Shown here: positions 32,701 to 42,565 of the stretch, piece by piece | Numbering within the stretch: position 1 is the stretch's first letter | How the letters are laid out: every line of letters starts with the position of its first letter | NCBI GenBank assembly: GCA_018136815.1 | Contig: CM030934.1 | Span: 1,812,695 to 1,876,694, forward strand | Source: Isochrysis galbana | Taxonomy: Eukaryota > Haptophyta > Isochrysidales > Isochrysidaceae | DNA length: 64,000 nucleotides | Direction of reading: 5' to 3' | Notes under the pieces: model-generated | Seen by the model: only the letters and a program-made list of their open reading frames with translations | What the model was told of the DNA's origin: nothing | Databases searched by the model: none | Program-made: the position numbers and the translations under genes

Positions 32701-33616
32701 AACTAACAACTAAGTTTATACTTAGTTCGCCCATGGGGGGGCACGAGCCCCCCTCTCTCTCCACTCCTCCCCTGCCATGGGGGAGGAACCACCCACTCTC
32801 CTGGCACGCTTGATGGCCTGCCAGCCTGCCAGGAGCACACTGCCATGCTGACCCATCCCTCTCCCCACAGGCACGCCTGATTCGCCCGCCCTGGCCTGTC
32901 GTGGCCAGCCCATCCCTCTGACCAGCCCCTCCTCCCCCTGGGCCCCCCTGTTCAGGACCCCCCAGCCAGCTCCAGTCGACCCGCAGGGGCTCGGAGCGCC
33001 AGCGAGGGAGAGGCAGGAGGGGCCAGGGCCATGCCCCAGCCTCACCTGCCCCCTGAGCTGTCCTCCCAGGCCCCTGCAGGCCACCTGGGGACCTGAAGAG
33101 GGGCCGCAGGCGCGCGCCATGGGCCCCCGCCGCAGGGCCGCAGGGAAGAGAGGAGGAAAAGGGAAGAGGGAGGGGAGGGGGGAGCGGCAGCTCTCCCCTC
33201 TGGCAGATACGTGTCTTCTCGCCCCGTTTGGGTAAGAGAAGACGGGTGCGCCAGAGCCAGGAGGGAAGGGCCGCGGCTCGCCGCGGCCACTCGCTCTAGC
33301 GAGGGATATTAGCGCTTCTGGGCTCCTATCTCACGAGTGCACGAGTGCCCCCCCCCCCCTGCGTTGCTTTTACCCGAAAGGGGTTTTCCCCCAGCGTGGA
33401 CTCGAGGAGAGGACGTGCTGGGGTGCGCGGGGTCGGTGCTTGCACTGGGGGGAGGACCAATATCGAGGGGAGGGGGCAGTGCCCCCACCCCCCGGTATCA
33501 CTCGTACACCTGGCCCGTCAGGCATGGCGGGATTCCGGGACGGAAAAGTTATGTCCAATTAGCTAGTGGGGTTGGCTAGGATATAACATTGATTATTATT
33601 ACTATTATTATTATTA
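32701..33616 (+). mobile_element. Retroposon A, full copy (916 bp)
   Basis: The head is the hairpin AACTAAGT-TTAT-ACTTAGTT (32709-32728), then a GGGGGGGCACGAGCCCCCC hairpin. The body shares GCGCCAGCGAGGGAGAGGCAG...CCCCTGAGCTG with retroposon B. The 3' module runs from about 33349 to an (ATT)n tail at 33590-33616. It is bracketed by a 17-bp exact duplication. No coding frame. Confidence 0.88.
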
Positions 33617-33633
33617 TTGCATGCTGCGCTCCC
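33617..33633. repeat. Target-site duplication, right
   Basis: Partner of 32684-32700; 17 of 17 bases are identical. Confidence 0.9.
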
Positions 33634-33860
33634 GGCAGTAAAGAGTTAACCCTAGTACGTGCTTATAAATGGAATTTATGGCATCGGGAGTCGGCTTAGA
33701 CGGGCCATAGGCTGACATATTTGCTGCTGGGCCCCATGCACATAGGCAGGATAGAACGCCCTATGCACCATATGAGCTATGCACGAGGTTATCAGAGGAT
33801 TTCAGAGTGACAAAGTTGGCGAAATCACGAAATTGGTCAAAACGTGCAGAAAACCCTCAA

Positions 33861-34393
33861 CTATTCGGTAACGCACCGGTGACAACAAAAGAAGCACGAG
33901 ATGTGGTAGTAAGCGCCAACCCCGTCGCGACAGGAAAGGCACTTGAATTGGGGGCGTTTGGGCTTCTCTATGGCGCACTGGGAATACCCACAGACACCTT
34001 TCAGACTGGACACGCGTACTGCTTTCTTTGGAGGACCACGCGTACCGCCTTGCCGGTTGAGCTCCTTCAGCTCGAGGGCAACTTTGCCCATGTCCACTAA
34101 TTCGTGCTCGGCGCGCCGCTGAACGTGTTTGGAGGCGGGGCTCAGATAGTCGTCAGACGTCAGAGTTTATCATCCCTGCCCCTGCCTTCATGATGCACAA
34201 TCCAGCCGGCTTCCGCCTGCGGAGGGTACTCAATGACGTACTTCAAGACGCTCTTCCCCCCTGTCCTGCCGACCTTCTCGACTCTCACTTCAGACGGAGT
34301 GAGGTCTCGAATGGGGCCGGACTGCGAGGCGTGAATTGCTGGAAGGGGAGGGGCTCTCTTCTCTGTGCTGTCAATGGCGTCGGTGGTCCTCAT
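33861..34393 (-). CDS. Possible two-exon gene, Cys/His-rich C-terminus
   Basis: Exon 1 may start at the ATG near 34392 (MRTTDAIDSTEKRAPPL) and continues KSVLKYVIEYPPQAEAGW. A GT donor after GGCTGGATT and an acceptor ACGTTCAG at 34119-34126 would join it to exon 2, 34118-33861. Exon 2 reads RRAEHELVDMGKVALELKEL and then a zinc-finger-like tail: CGYSQC, CLSC, YYHISCF, FCCH. Such a tail resembles C-terminal Cys-rich domains of piggyBac-type transposases, but the match is weak and no DDE part is seen. A G-rich run lies just upstream of the ATG. Exon boundaries and function are uncertain. Confidence 0.4.
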
Positions 34394-34530
34394 GCTGGCA
34401 GGATAGAGCGGAGGGGGAGGGGGTGGGGTGGGGGGTGGGGGGCAGCGCGCGTTCGCGGCAGACAGCGCAGGGAGGCTCCCGCTAGCGCTTTCGTGGCAAC
34501 GTTTCTCCCGCGCTTCGAAAAGCAAGCATA

Positions 34531-34548
34531 TTTGACGAACTTGTGCTG
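34531..34548. repeat. Target-site duplication, left
   Basis: TTTGACGAACTTGTGCTG (18 bp) is repeated exactly at 35508-35525. Confidence 0.9.
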
Positions 34549-35507
34549 AACCTACTTTTATAAGTGGGGGTCAATGGGGGCCTCGCGCCCTCCTCTCTCC
34601 ATCGCGGACACCCCCCGGGGTGGGCCCGTACATTCAACCCCAGCCCCTGCCCTCTGGCAGGGGCAGGACACTCATCAATTCAGCCCAGACCCCTAGTGGG
34701 CGCGGGTCGCGAGCCGCACTCCCAGGCCCGCATGGGCCTGCTCTCGTACTGACTCCCCCCCCCATCCCTGGTCGCCAGGCAGACAGGGGCCTCAGGGCTG
34801 CACCCAAGGCCAGCGAGGCGAGCGAGGGAGAGGCAAGGGGGGGCCAGGGGCTGAGCCCCAGCCTCCACTGCCCCCTGAGCTGCCCCTGCTGGTCCTCTGG
34901 GCGCCCCTGAAGGACCTCTGAGAGCAGGCCATGGCGCGCCGCATGGCGACGCGCTGCAGGGACCGGGGCGGAAAAGAGAATGGAACGAGGGAGAGGGGGG
35001 GATTTGCACCCCCCCCGATGGAGTGTGGTGAGAAACGAGACCCATTTGCGTTAGCAAATGGGCGGAGGGGGGCGGCTGGCGACAGGAGGAAGAGGAGGAG
35101 GGAGAGACTCAAGACGCCTACGGGAACCACTGTGGCAGGTATCTCGAGGCGCAGTCTTTTATTTCTCGAGGACAGCTCGCGGCGAGAGCTGTAGAGCTGT
35201 AAGGGCCGTTCTTCTTTTTTGACGAGAGGTTCCTCCCCCCCCCCCGGTGCTTTTTCCCGGAGAGTCGGCCGGCGTCGACCGGTCCGCCTCAATGGGTTTT
35301 CCCCCATTTTAACTTGTGGCTTGTGGGGAGTTAGAATGGGAGCCGGGGGCATGCGAGGGGGGAGATGTGGAGGGGTGCATAGTACATAGTAGTATGTATC
35401 TGTGACAACAGCACGCGCAAGGTGTACGGGCAGGTGCGCTGAGGGCTGTCGTGTTAGTGCCGGGCTAGTGAGAGTAGTGGTACTAATGCTCAGATAGATT
35501 GTTGTTG
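34549..35507 (+). mobile_element. Retroposon B, full copy 2 (959 bp)
   Basis: Nearly identical to 2926-3874 from the head AACCTACTTTTATAAGTGG to the tail CTCAGATAGATTGTTGTTG. Differences are a handful of substitutions and small indels, such as an added CTTGTGG near 35315. Its own 18-bp target duplication differs from that of copy 1, so these are two independent, recent insertions. Confidence 0.9.
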
Positions 35508-35525
35508 TTTGACGAACTTGTGCTG
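35508..35525. repeat. Target-site duplication, right
   Basis: Partner of 34531-34548; 18 of 18 bases are identical. Confidence 0.9.
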
Positions 35526-35735
35526 GGGACTTTTACCCAAGCCCGCGGGGGGTTCCTGTGGTGTTCCCCATGGTCCCTAGGGCCCTCCCAAGGGCCCTAG
35601 GGGCTCCAAATATAGCCATATGTACTCTATTCCTTGACACCGTCCTCCTGGCTCCTGGAGGACTAGGCATGTAGGGTTAAAGGTAGCGGAGCAGCCTCGT
35701 CGGCCCGACGAGAGGGAAAGGCCGGGGGCCCGAAA

Positions 35736-35750
35736 GGGGGGGGGGGGAAG
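35736..35750. promoter_or_regulatory. G-run upstream of GT77 gene
   Basis: A run of at least 10 G on the coding strand, about 85 bp before the ATG, within an AG-rich leader. Confidence 0.35.
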
Positions 35751-35830
35751 GCAAAGAGGAAGGGAAAAGAAAATGGGGGGGGAGGCGGGAGCGGGAGCGG
35801 GGGAGGAGGGGGAGGCAGCCCGCCGCCGGC

Positions 35831-38041
35831 ATGCCGCTGCCCAAGGGCGCCCTTGCCGGGGCGGCTGTGGCGGCAGGCATCGTGCTCGTGCTGATACTGA
35901 ACATGCGGGGCGGTACGGCCAGCCGCACCGCCTCCAGCTGGTCGCCGCTTCCCGCCACACCGCCCACGTCTGACCTGCTCGCCGAGATGAAAGCGCTTCA
36001 GCAGCGTGTCGCCGAGTTGGAGCAGCGGCTAGGCGCCAAGTACGAGCGAGGAACGAGGCGCGCCGAGCGGATGATAGCGGCTGAGGAGGCACGAATGCGA
36101 GTTCGCGAGGAGATGCGCCGTGCAGCCGTCCTCAACGCGCCAGTCGGAGGCGGCCTGCTCTCGGCAGAGGGCTCCAAGGAGGATGCGGCAGCAGTCGTTG
36201 TCTCCTCCACGCCGGCCGCTGGACCCGTGCTTGTCTCGTCGACGAGCGGTGGCGGCTCCACCGCGTTTCCTACGGTCTCCCGATACGCCCGTGAGAAGCC
36301 GCTCGCGGTGGCTCCAGCGGGTGTCGTGCCGAATGCCAGCTGGTGGAGTGGAATGCAGGTCGAGATGCCTGGCGGGCTTTGGTGCCCCAAGCCGCCAGCG
36401 TATGCGGCAGCCAAGGCTGTACTGCCGACCATAAAGCCGTCGACCGACAAGCCTAGACTGACGCCCGAGTTGGCGAAGAAGCACGCGTCCCCCGACAATA
36501 TGCTCATCGCCACCTACGTCAACTTCAACCGGCTTGACTTTGCCTTCACGCTTGTGAAGCATCTCATTGCACTTAATCAGCCTCACTACTTGGTTGGTGC
36601 ACTCGATGACGAGGCAGGCCGCGGGCTGCAAGAACGCGACATTCCGACCTTCTTCATGAGCTCTGGCCTCACAACCAAGGATTATGGCTGGGGTACGTAC
36701 AATTTCCGCCAGCTCGGCCTGCACAAGGTGAACCTTGTCCTTGAGCTTGCCAAGACGGGCGTCGACTGCCTCACCATTGATGCCGATGCATTTATTCTGC
36801 GTGACCCGTTCCCTTACTTCCGCAAGTACCCGGATGCCGGTGTGCTGATGTCCTCCGACCATCTCGTGGCGACCAACGGCTACGATGACGAGGGCCTTGA
36901 ATCCAGCTCTGGCTTCTTCTCCGCCTTCAATATAGGCTACATCTTCATCCGTGCGTCGGCTCTCGAGTTTGTCCAAGAGTGGCGCGACACCTGCTTCAAG
37001 AGGACCAACGACTGGGACCAGGTTCTCTTTGGCTCGGTGCTGAAGAAAGGCATGGGCGTTGGAGGCGGTGTCGACGAGTCACCGAGGCTGAAGAAGATGT
37101 ACCGCAAGGCGGACGGCACACACGTGCTCGCTGGAGTGCTCCCCGTCTCGCTCTTCGCATCAGGGCATACCTTCTTCGTCTCACGCATGGCGCACTTGAT
37201 GCACACCACGCCGTACATGGTGCATACCACGTTCCAATATGGCGGAGCCCAGGGCAAACGTCATCGCCTGCGTGAGAGCATGGTCTGGGAGGACGAGCCC
37301 GGGTACTATACGCAACCTGACTTCTTGACCTACGACCTTGATGTGCCTTGGGAGCTTGTGTATCCCAACGGGGGTGACGTGCAGGCTGATGGGACAATAG
37401 CCTTTGAGAAGCGCACGACTGTGGAGCAACATTTCGCCTTGGTCCATCATCAGCTGGTCCAGCTGCGGAATGCCTTTGCGCTCGCTCAGAAGCTGGGCCG
37501 AATTGTCATCTTGCCTCGGCTCATCTGCGGGCTCGACCGTTGGTGGGCACCACACAGCGGCATCATTCCGGGATCGGCAGCGCGCCTACCACTGCTGGAT
37601 TGTCCAGCGGATCATGTAATCGATGTCGAACGGATGGGCAAGCCCGAGCTCATCTTGCGTGAGCATTCGTTCCTGTGCAACCCACGAACGCCCGCAACGG
37701 TACGCCAGTCGCTTTCATACGTGACCGTGAAACCAATCGGGGCGGGGGATGCGGACGCCAAACAACATGGTGAAAAGCTCATCGGCCAGTTGCAAGGCGA
37801 GAAGGCCAAGGTGATCAAGCTATCGTCACTGCCTGATTATCGCGCCATCCTGAACGCCAAGGAGGCCAAGACCTTTGAGGATCGATCCAAAGGATGGGCT
37901 AGTCTTTGGTGTTGCAACCGGCCACCCGGAGGACGTGGCGCAGGGCATATCTGGTACGATTTTTTTGCGGACGTCGTCCCTCACGTGGACCGGCACAATC
38001 GAAAGTGGGAGGGGCCATGGTACCCCAAGATGGGACCGTAG
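35831..38041 (+). CDS. XEG113-like (GT77) glycosyltransferase
   Basis: Single exon, 736 residues. A type II membrane protein: short N-terminus, membrane anchor at about residues 7-23 (ALAGAAVAAGIVLVLIL), a short coiled coil (MKALQQRVAELEQRL) as stem, then a nucleotide-diphospho-sugar transferase domain. The metal-binding DxD is in CLTIDADAFILRDPF (Asp317, Asp319), followed by DAGVLMSSDHL. The C-terminal half carries a second conserved stretch, ILPRLICGLDRWWAPHSG (about 560-577), typical of XEG113, the extensin arabinosyltransferase of land plants and algae. It probably adds arabinose or another pentose to hydroxyproline-rich glycoproteins in the Golgi; donor and acceptor are inferred. A G12 run lies about 80 bp upstream of the ATG. 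Confidence 0.88.
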   Translation: MPLPKGALAGAAVAAGIVLVLILNMRGGTASRTASSWSPLPATPPTSDLLAEMKALQQRVAELEQRLGAKYERGTRRAERMIAAEEARMRVREEMRRAAVLNAPVGGGLLSAEGSKEDAAAVVVSSTPAAGPVLVSSTSGGGSTAFPTVSRYAREKPLAVAPAGVVPNASWWSGMQVEMPGGLWCPKPPAYAAAKAVLPTIKPSTDKPRLTPELAKKHASPDNMLIATYVNFNRLDFAFTLVKHLIALNQPHYLVGALDDEAGRGLQERDIPTFFMSSGLTTKDYGWGTYNFRQLGLHKVNLVLELAKTGVDCLTIDADAFILRDPFPYFRKYPDAGVLMSSDHLVATNGYDDEGLESSSGFFSAFNIGYIFIRASALEFVQEWRDTCFKRTNDWDQVLFGSVLKKGMGVGGGVDESPRLKKMYRKADGTHVLAGVLPVSLFASGHTFFVSRMAHLMHTTPYMVHTTFQYGGAQGKRHRLRESMVWEDEPGYYTQPDFLTYDLDVPWELVYPNGGDVQADGTIAFEKRTTVEQHFALVHHQLVQLRNAFALAQKLGRIVILPRLICGLDRWWAPHSGIIPGSAARLPLLDCPADHVIDVERMGKPELILREHSFLCNPRTPATVRQSLSYVTVKPIGAGDADAKQHGEKLIGQLQGEKAKVIKLSSLPDYRAILNAKEAKTFEDRSKGWASLWCCNRPPGGRGAGHIWYDFFADVVPHVDRHNRKWEGPWYPKMGP

Positions 38042-38710
38042 ATACAGTTTCTACCGCTCACGAGGAAGCTTTGACGATCGACTAGTGCCCCAAAGGCGTA
38101 ACTTCTGTGAGGATGGGCGATATGTGCGGTATCGATGGGGAATGGGCAAGGTTGTATTTTTTCTCGTGGACCTCTTCCGTCTTCACGTCTATCCCCCCCA
38201 CCCCCCTGAGGTGGGGATGGGCGAACTTCCTTGCACGAAAGCTTAGATCGCTTGCAGATGCCGTAGTGGTCAATAGCTTCGCCTCGTCACCGCGAGCAGA
38301 GTTTGGCGACTGCACAACTATGTCGTCGATATGCGCACAACGCCCTCTTATAAAAATTCTTAGCTATGCTCAGAGGCCGCGACCTTCAGGTCGGTTGTTG
38401 TTTCGACCGATGCTCCCCAGCGCTGTCGGCTATCTGGAAAGAGGCAATCAATTGCCCTTCAGATCGCTGAAGATACTACAAGCGCAAGTGAGAAGCGTTC
38501 AATCATCACCACCCGCCAACAGGAGATGGATGTACAGCGCGATGGTCACCCGCAACCCCAATCCCGATCCCTTTGGCGCCCATCAACGGCCCGCAATTAC
38601 TACGAGTGTGAAGGGGGCAGCTATGAGAAAGACGCCAATGAGGGGGCATACTATTTCTATCGGTCGTGCGACGTCGTAGTAGTTGTTTAAGATAGCCCTT
38701 GACGAATGTC
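38042..38710. other. Intergenic, no gene seen
   Basis: Unassigned; it would include the GT77 3' UTR. A CCCCCCCACCCCCCTGAGG stretch is at about 38196. Confidence 0.4.
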
Positions 38711-38714
38711 AACC

Positions 38715-39870
38715 CACTGTCGCATTCGCGAATCGACGCTCGTTAGGCTTCTTTCTTCTCTTCGTTCGGTATTTATCGTTATAATTCTCTCGTTCTCGTT
38801 CTCGGTCAAAAACTTCGCGTGGACGCCTAGGATCTAGGGTTGTGGAGCGCCCTCCCTCTTTCTCTCGAAGAGAAGGGAAGTTTCCCCACCTTTCTTCCTC
38901 CCAGGCGCCTCGCAAAAAGGTTTAATTCGCTATCTCCCCGCGTGTCTTTAACTGCTTCTAGGGGCAATCAGGTTTGGTTTGCCATCTCCCCTCGGAGATC
39001 GATTTAGGTTCGCTGCTTGGGTGAAGGAATCTTTCTCCTTGTTCCTTGGTTTGCCATCTCCCCTTGGAGATTGATTTAGATTCGCTGCTTTGGATTTTGG
39101 TTATCCTTCTCCTTGATGCAAGTTGCATGAAAGCCCTTGGCCCTTGGTCCCGTTGGTTTTTGGTTTTCTCCTCCCTTGGTAGCTACTCAAGGTTGCTCGA
39201 TAGAAACGTCTAGAAGGTCCACGCTCAACAGCAAGATTTCTTCGATTGCAAGGATATCTCGCTGCGATCTGTATCCAATGTGATCGCCGTGGTTGCGCGA
39301 CATAACGTTCCTCTTCGACTTTCCGCCTTGGTGCGAAATCCAAAGCGAAGACACGCTCCGACCGTCGCTTTGGATTCTCTCTCTCTCGCTCGCTCTCTCT
39401 CTCCGTCTCTCGCGACGTGTTTGAGTTATCGGTTATCGGCGATTTGGGGGTCTCGGTTATTTCATGTTTTGCTTGGTTTGGGTGAATGATTCTGGTGTGT
39501 TCGTGAGTCGGTGTCGCAGCATCGTTGGATCCGACGTCCTGTCGTCAGTTGTCATCCGTCGCTCTCGTTCTCGTCGCTCTCGCTCTCGTAATACTCGTAC
39601 CCTACAGTCTCGCCTCACCTCGCCAGCCCCTGCCATCACAGCCCTCCTCTCACTCACCCTCGCCTCTCGCCTCTCGCTCGATGTCGCTTTCGTCGCCGTC
39701 CTCGCCCTCGCTCAAGCCCGCCTGCCCGCCTTCCTCTGCTGACGGGCCTCAGCCCGTCAGCGTCTCCGAAGTCGTCTCCTCAGCCGCGCCTGCCGCCGAC
39801 ATGCCTCCCTCCTCATTGCCCTCAGGCCCTATGGGCCTATGGGCCATCACAATTCGTCACCCACATGACG
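38715..39870 (+). repeat. Retrotransposon 5' region, family F copy 2
   Basis: The longer counterpart of 1763-2640. It has the same start (TGTCGCATTCGCGA), the same GAAGAGAAGGGAAGTTTCCCC block, an internally duplicated TTTGCCATCTCCCCT(C/T)GGAG unit (about 38975 and 39050), and the same downstream MSLS-Pro/Ser frame (ATG at about 39681) ending GPMG. No pol domain follows. Confidence 0.6.
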
Positions 39871-39879
39871 TAATATGAC

Positions 39880-40654
39880 GTGCCTGGGGAGAGCGGAGAG
39901 CGGAGAGCGGAGGGGGAGGGAGGGGAGGGGGAAGGAGAGGGGGAGACAGCCGCCCCTAGCCCCTAGCTCCCCCTAATAGTGCGACGGTGGGAGCAGCCGC
40001 AGACCGCAGATGGGGGGGGGGGGGAGGGGGGGTAGGCAACGCTTGCGTGACAGTAGTGGGTGGGTCCATAGCCGCGTGCGCGGCGAGAACATTGTAACAT
40101 TATAGTAGCGAGAAATTTTAATTTTAAACCATATTTGGAAAAATAGTAAGAGGGAGTGGAGAGCAGCGGTAAGAAACGAGAAACGAAAGCAATTTGCATA
40201 CAACTACTAGTCAATAGGGTTACGGGCCATAGCCGACAACGCCTACAATTCAATGAGACAAGCACATGCTGATGATGGAAGATGGACGAAATTGTGCACT
40301 TGCTTGTACAGCCACGCTGCGCGCTATGTAATAGCTCCTACGTGAAGGATGTTACTATGTGATTGAGTGCAACTACATGGGGATTGGCAATGGGAAAGGA
40401 AGGCCAAGACACAGGGCCTGCAGGGGAGATGAGCTAGTGGGGAGGATGAATAAAGATACAATTCCATCGGTAATGAGCGGGCCCAGCCGTGGATCGGGTT
40501 TTCACTGCCGATGAGTTTCGCGAGGCTGCAACGGTTGTGGTCGAAATAGCACAGCAAGTTGCTCAGACAAGACAAGTCGTCTCAGGTGAGGTCATGTAGA
40601 CCAGGGTGATCGTTTCGTGGAGGCTCTACACAGAAACGACACGGTGAGGATGTT
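39880..40654. other. Intergenic, no gene seen
   Basis: AG-rich tandem GGAGAGC units lie at 39890-39912 and a G10 run at 40011-40023. The part from 40080 to 40600 is ordinary sequence with no supported frame. Confidence 0.4.
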
Positions 40655-41602
40655 CTACCGGAGCCGGGTTGCGCGCTGCGACACGGTGAGATTGTCGCAC
40701 TCGCTTCTCAGAGTTTCGGATGTCGACGGCTGCGGGACGATATGGCCAAGGCCAGCTTGTGAAGCTCTGCCGGAGCACGACGACTCGGGAGTGCTTGGCA
40801 TGACGAGCTCTGTGGCCTCACGAGCGACAATTGATCGGATAGAGCGCCGCATTGATAGCCGACCGGATGAGCCAATCTGCTTCAGCGCTGTGCGGCCCGA
40901 AGCGGCACGATTCCTCCTGAATAAGAGTGCTGAACCGCCAACCCGCCCATCGGGGATCGCATGAGAAAAGTTGCCGTCCTCTTCAGCGGGGGCTCTGTCG
41001 AAACTGCGCCGCAGCCTCCGGCGCCAGACTTGGCGTGCAAGCGTCACCACGACGACCATTACCACACCAACAATGAAGGACACCGAATCCGGTGGCGAGT
41101 GTGTGCCGATGAAGCAGAAGAAGGTCACCGCTGACATCAGCAGCCCAACACTGAAGACTTGGCGCATGTCCCTGAGGCACTGATGCAGGTAGGTGACAGC
41201 GGCGCGCATGGTCTCGAGCGGCGGGTAGATGCCGCCATCGATCCGCCTCCCCGCCTTGTCGAATTTCAGCCACGAGTATGAGCCGCCGCACACGGGCCTC
41301 GCGTGCGCGAGCGCCTGCGCCTCCTCTGCAGCGCGCAGCACATCGTACGCAACCCACCCCATGCACATAAGCGAGAGGGCGGAGGAGGCAGTGTACACAG
41401 CCTGGAATGGGTGACTCCATTCGCTGAAGTCCTCCGCGCCGGCGGTGCCCACCAAGATCTCCACCTGCACGCCGAGCACCAGAGAGGCGCAGGTGGCCCA
41501 CACATCACACCGTCGGACGGCTTCTGTCAGCCGGCGCTCCTCGTTGTCCATCAGCACTCCGAGCGCGGTGGAGCGCTCGAGCTCGTGGCCTGCCTCCTGC
41601 AT
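40655..41602 (-). CDS. Four-pass membrane protein, unknown
   Basis: Single exon, 315 residues. Four hydrophobic segments: CASLVLGVQVEILVG (about 38-53), VYTASSALSLMCMGWVAYDVL, VFSVGLLMSAVTFFCFIG and VSFIVGVVMVVVVTLARQV. They are preceded by an acidic/basic N-terminus and followed by a 120-residue Arg/Ser-rich tail likely to be cytosolic and phosphorylated. The layout resembles 47860-48615 and small cation channels of the Orai type, but no residue-level match can be claimed. A C12 run and GA/CT tracts at 41650-41775 precede it. Function unknown. Confidence 0.6.
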   Translation of the reverse strand: MQEAGHELERSTALGVLMDNEERRLTEAVRRCDVWATCASLVLGVQVEILVGTAGAEDFSEWSHPFQAVYTASSALSLMCMGWVAYDVLRAAEEAQALAHARPVCGGSYSWLKFDKAGRRIDGGIYPPLETMRAAVTYLHQCLRDMRQVFSVGLLMSAVTFFCFIGTHSPPDSVSFIVGVVMVVVVTLARQVWRRRLRRSFDRAPAEEDGNFSHAIPDGRVGGSALLFRRNRAASGRTALKQIGSSGRLSMRRSIRSIVAREATELVMPSTPESSCSGRASQAGLGHIVPQPSTSETLRSECDNLTVSQRATRLR

Positions 41603-41639
41603 GGGTGGACACGACTCCTGAAGCCGATCTAGCTACAAT

Positions 41640-41930
41640 GCCCTGATGAGAGGGAAGGAGGGAGAGGAGAGAGAGAGTGAGAGAGAGCAGCAGGGGGGGA
41701 AGAGGGGAGCGAGGCCGCCCTCTCCCTCCCTCCCTCCTCTCTCTCACTCTCTCTCTCTCTCTCCCCCCCCCCCCCTCTCTCCCATACATAGGTCTTCCTC
41801 TCATCCTCCCTCGTATTTACGTATTTACTTGTCCACTTGGGGTTGCTCTCTCTCTCTCCCGTCAACAAACAGTCTCTCCCTCGCTCTCTTGCTCCCCCCC
41901 CCCCCCTCCCGCGGCCTCTCGATTCTATCC
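41640..41930. repeat. GA/CT tracts and C-runs upstream of membrane-protein gene
   Basis: (GA)n at 41646-41690, (CT)n at 41740-41762, C12 at 41763-41775, a second CT/C12 group at 41850-41910. They lie 40-330 bp upstream of the ATG at 41602. Confidence 0.5.
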
Positions 41931-42227
41931 ATACAAGTACTATTATATTAGCTCTCCGTCCCCAACCCCCAGGATATGTGAAACGACAGTGAGATCACAT
42001 GCTTTTATTTCGCTCGGATAGGACCACTTGAGGTTACAGGAGTAGTGAGCAAAAAAGCATTAAGAAAGTGAAGCAGGCAAAAGGGAAAGGGAGGAGGGGA
42101 GCGGTGGGGCTTTTGTCCCATCTTCAAGGAGATTCTTCCTCCTTGTTCCCCCCTCCTCGCGAACAGCGCCAAAAGTACACTTTTTGTAGTACAACTCCAT
42201 CCTGTCGGGTAAACCCCCTCTTTTAGG

Positions 42228-42370
42228 GGCGAATATCCAGATATGTGTCTTGTATATTTGATATTTGGGTGGATTTGCTCCATATGGATATCTCTAGATA
42301 TTTCGGGGATATTTGGGCTCTTGCTAGGATATCTGTGTTGGTTATTTGGGTTCTTGAACAGTAAACAGCT
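42228..42370 (+). repeat. Repeat E, copy 2
   Basis: It matches 18165-18310 (GGTGGATTTGCTCCA, ATATCTCTAGATATTTC, GTTATTTGGGTTCT) and ends in AACAGTAAACAG. Confidence 0.75.
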
Positions 42371-42479
42371 CTAGCTGTAGTTAGCTGCTCTAGCATCAGC
42401 TAGGGAGGGAGAGAGCAGCGGCACAGCGGCACGTAGCAAGCGCGCAGGCGCGCCCTTGATGTCACAGCTCCAAACACTT

Positions 42480-42545
42480 AATAATAATAATAAATCATCT
42501 GAGCGTTAGTACCACTACTCCCACTAGCACTAGCCCGGTACTATG
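42480..42545 (-). repeat. Retroposon B tail, inverted
   Basis: Reverse complement of CCGGGCTAGTG(C)TAGTGGGAGTAGTGGTACTAACGCTCAGATGA ending in an (ATT)n tail (AATAATAATAA at 42480-42490). The rest of this minus-oriented copy is replaced by the element starting at 42566. Confidence 0.7.
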
Positions 42546-42548
42546 TAC

Positions 42549-42565
42549 TATATTAATCACTATCA
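42549..42565. repeat. Target-site duplication, left
   Basis: TATATTAATCACTATCA (17 bp) is repeated exactly at 43698-43714. Confidence 0.88.

Noticed and set aside
40655..41508. Frames in the other phases over the four-pass protein
   Set aside because: They are shadows with no hydrophobic periodicity and high Arg/Cys content.
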